From Arenicella chitinivorans (GTDB taxonomy: Bacteria > Pseudomonadota > Gammaproteobacteria > Arenicellales > Arenicellaceae): DNA of 64,000 nucleotides. Of the stretch, positions 63,676 to 64,000 are shown one piece after another (positions within the stretch are counted from its first letter, which is position 1; each line of letters begins with the position of its first letter). The stretch is from contig NZ_BMXA01000001.1 in the NCBI RefSeq assembly GCF_014651515.1, positions 930,001-994,000 of the forward strand, read 5' to 3'. The notes beneath the pieces were generated by a model. The model searched no databases and was not told the origin of the DNA. It saw nothing but the letters and a program-made list of their open reading frames with translations. A program made the position numbers and the translations under genes.

Positions 63676-64000
63676 ATGGCAAAAGCGAAAACCGTCTATG
63701 CGTGTACTTCCTGCGGAGCCCAGTTCCCTAAATGGACCGGGCAATGCCAGGACTGCGGGGATTGGAATACCTTGCAGGAAGAGCTCGGTATAGCTAAGTC
63801 CATCCCGTCTAGTAGTAACCCAAAAGCCGCTCGATTCGAAGGGTTTGCACCTAAAGCAGACGTGCAGAAATTACCCAGTGTGAGTACCCAAAGTGCGCCG
63901 CGTTCAGGGACCGGCCTCAAAGAGTTGGATCGTGTCCTAGGTGGTGGTCTGGTGCCTGGTTCGATTATTCTTCTGGGCGGAGACCCGGGAATTGGTAAAT
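63676..64000 (+). CDS. radA: DNA repair protein RadA, 3' end cut by window
   Basis: The first 108 codons are visible. MAKAKTVYACTSCGAQFPKW and GQCQDCGDWNT form the N-terminal zinc finger (two CxxC pairs), and SGLKELDRVLGGGLVPGS-like residues lead into the Walker A GGDPGIGK at the window edge. RadA/Sms processes recombination intermediates. It follows alr after 16 bases and has a GGAG site. Confidence 0.95.
   Translation, partial: MAKAKTVYACTSCGAQFPKWTGQCQDCGDWNTLQEELGIAKSIPSSSNPKAARFEGFAPKADVQKLPSVSTQSAPRSGTGLKELDRVLGGGLVPGSIILLGGDPGIGK

Overview
The window reads as chromosomal DNA of a free-living, probably marine, aerobic gammaproteobacterium of moderate GC. The basis is the gene set: a CrbS/CrbR-type acetate switch beside acs, a DUF4212 + SSS permease pair, YjdM, a PerM-type permease, the rpsF-rpsR-rplI / dnaB-alr-radA order, and many exported peptidases. 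An Arenicellales-like lineage is a guess from overall flavour only. There are no rRNAs, insertion sequences, phage genes or CRISPR arrays. One tRNA gene, tRNA-Leu(CAA), is present. Coding density is high, and the coding strand is mostly plus up to about 33 kb and mixed after that.

Layout. 1-8 kb: acetate/carbon switch locus (3' end of a CrbS-like hybrid kinase, acuI, the opposing LuxR-type regulator, DUF4212 + acetate-type symporter, a small anchored protein, acs). 8-15.3 kb: mixed housekeeping and stress genes (yjdM, DUF1993, an SDR + SMP-30 pair, an AbiEi-like regulator without a toxin gene, a thioredoxin-2 variant, an M14 carboxypeptidase, DUF1761, an alkyltransferase-like protein). 15.4-21 kb: exported M13 peptidase, alkaline phosphatase, small exported proteins, PerM-like permease. 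21-29.4 kb: an SPFH protein + ribbon-helix-helix pair, then a tight MoxR-DUF58-DUF4381-vWA-vWA/TPR-BatD (Bat) operon whose vWA/TPR gene carries a 24-copy 15-bp tandem repeat. 29.4-36.3 kb: NhaC-type antiporter, large secreted metalloprotease, two-subunit molybdenum hydroxylase. 36.5-45.7 kb: hydrolases, a DUF2520 dehydrogenase-like protein, M19 dipeptidase, cysteine synthase, M3 peptidase. 45.7-51 kb: a dihaem lipoprotein cytochrome paired with a Tat-exported DUF1501 protein. 51-59.5 kb: tRNA-Leu, then an overlapping four-gene cassette (GT2 glycosyltransferase, nucleoside phosphorylase, spore-photoproduct-lyase-like radical SAM enzyme, SDR), and a compact RiPP-like triad (HprK-like kinase, NTP_transf_5, PqqD). 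59.6-64 kb: ribosomal protein operon (S6, S18, L9), dnaB, alr and the start of radA.

The least explained parts are the phosphorylase-SPL-SDR cassette, the PqqD / nucleotidyltransferase / HprK-like triad, and the DUF1501-cytochrome pair. Each looks like a multi-protein system whose chemistry cannot be read from sequence alone. The two outermost genes (crbS-like and radA) are cut by the window edges. All family names come from reading motifs and from memory of the families; no search was run.
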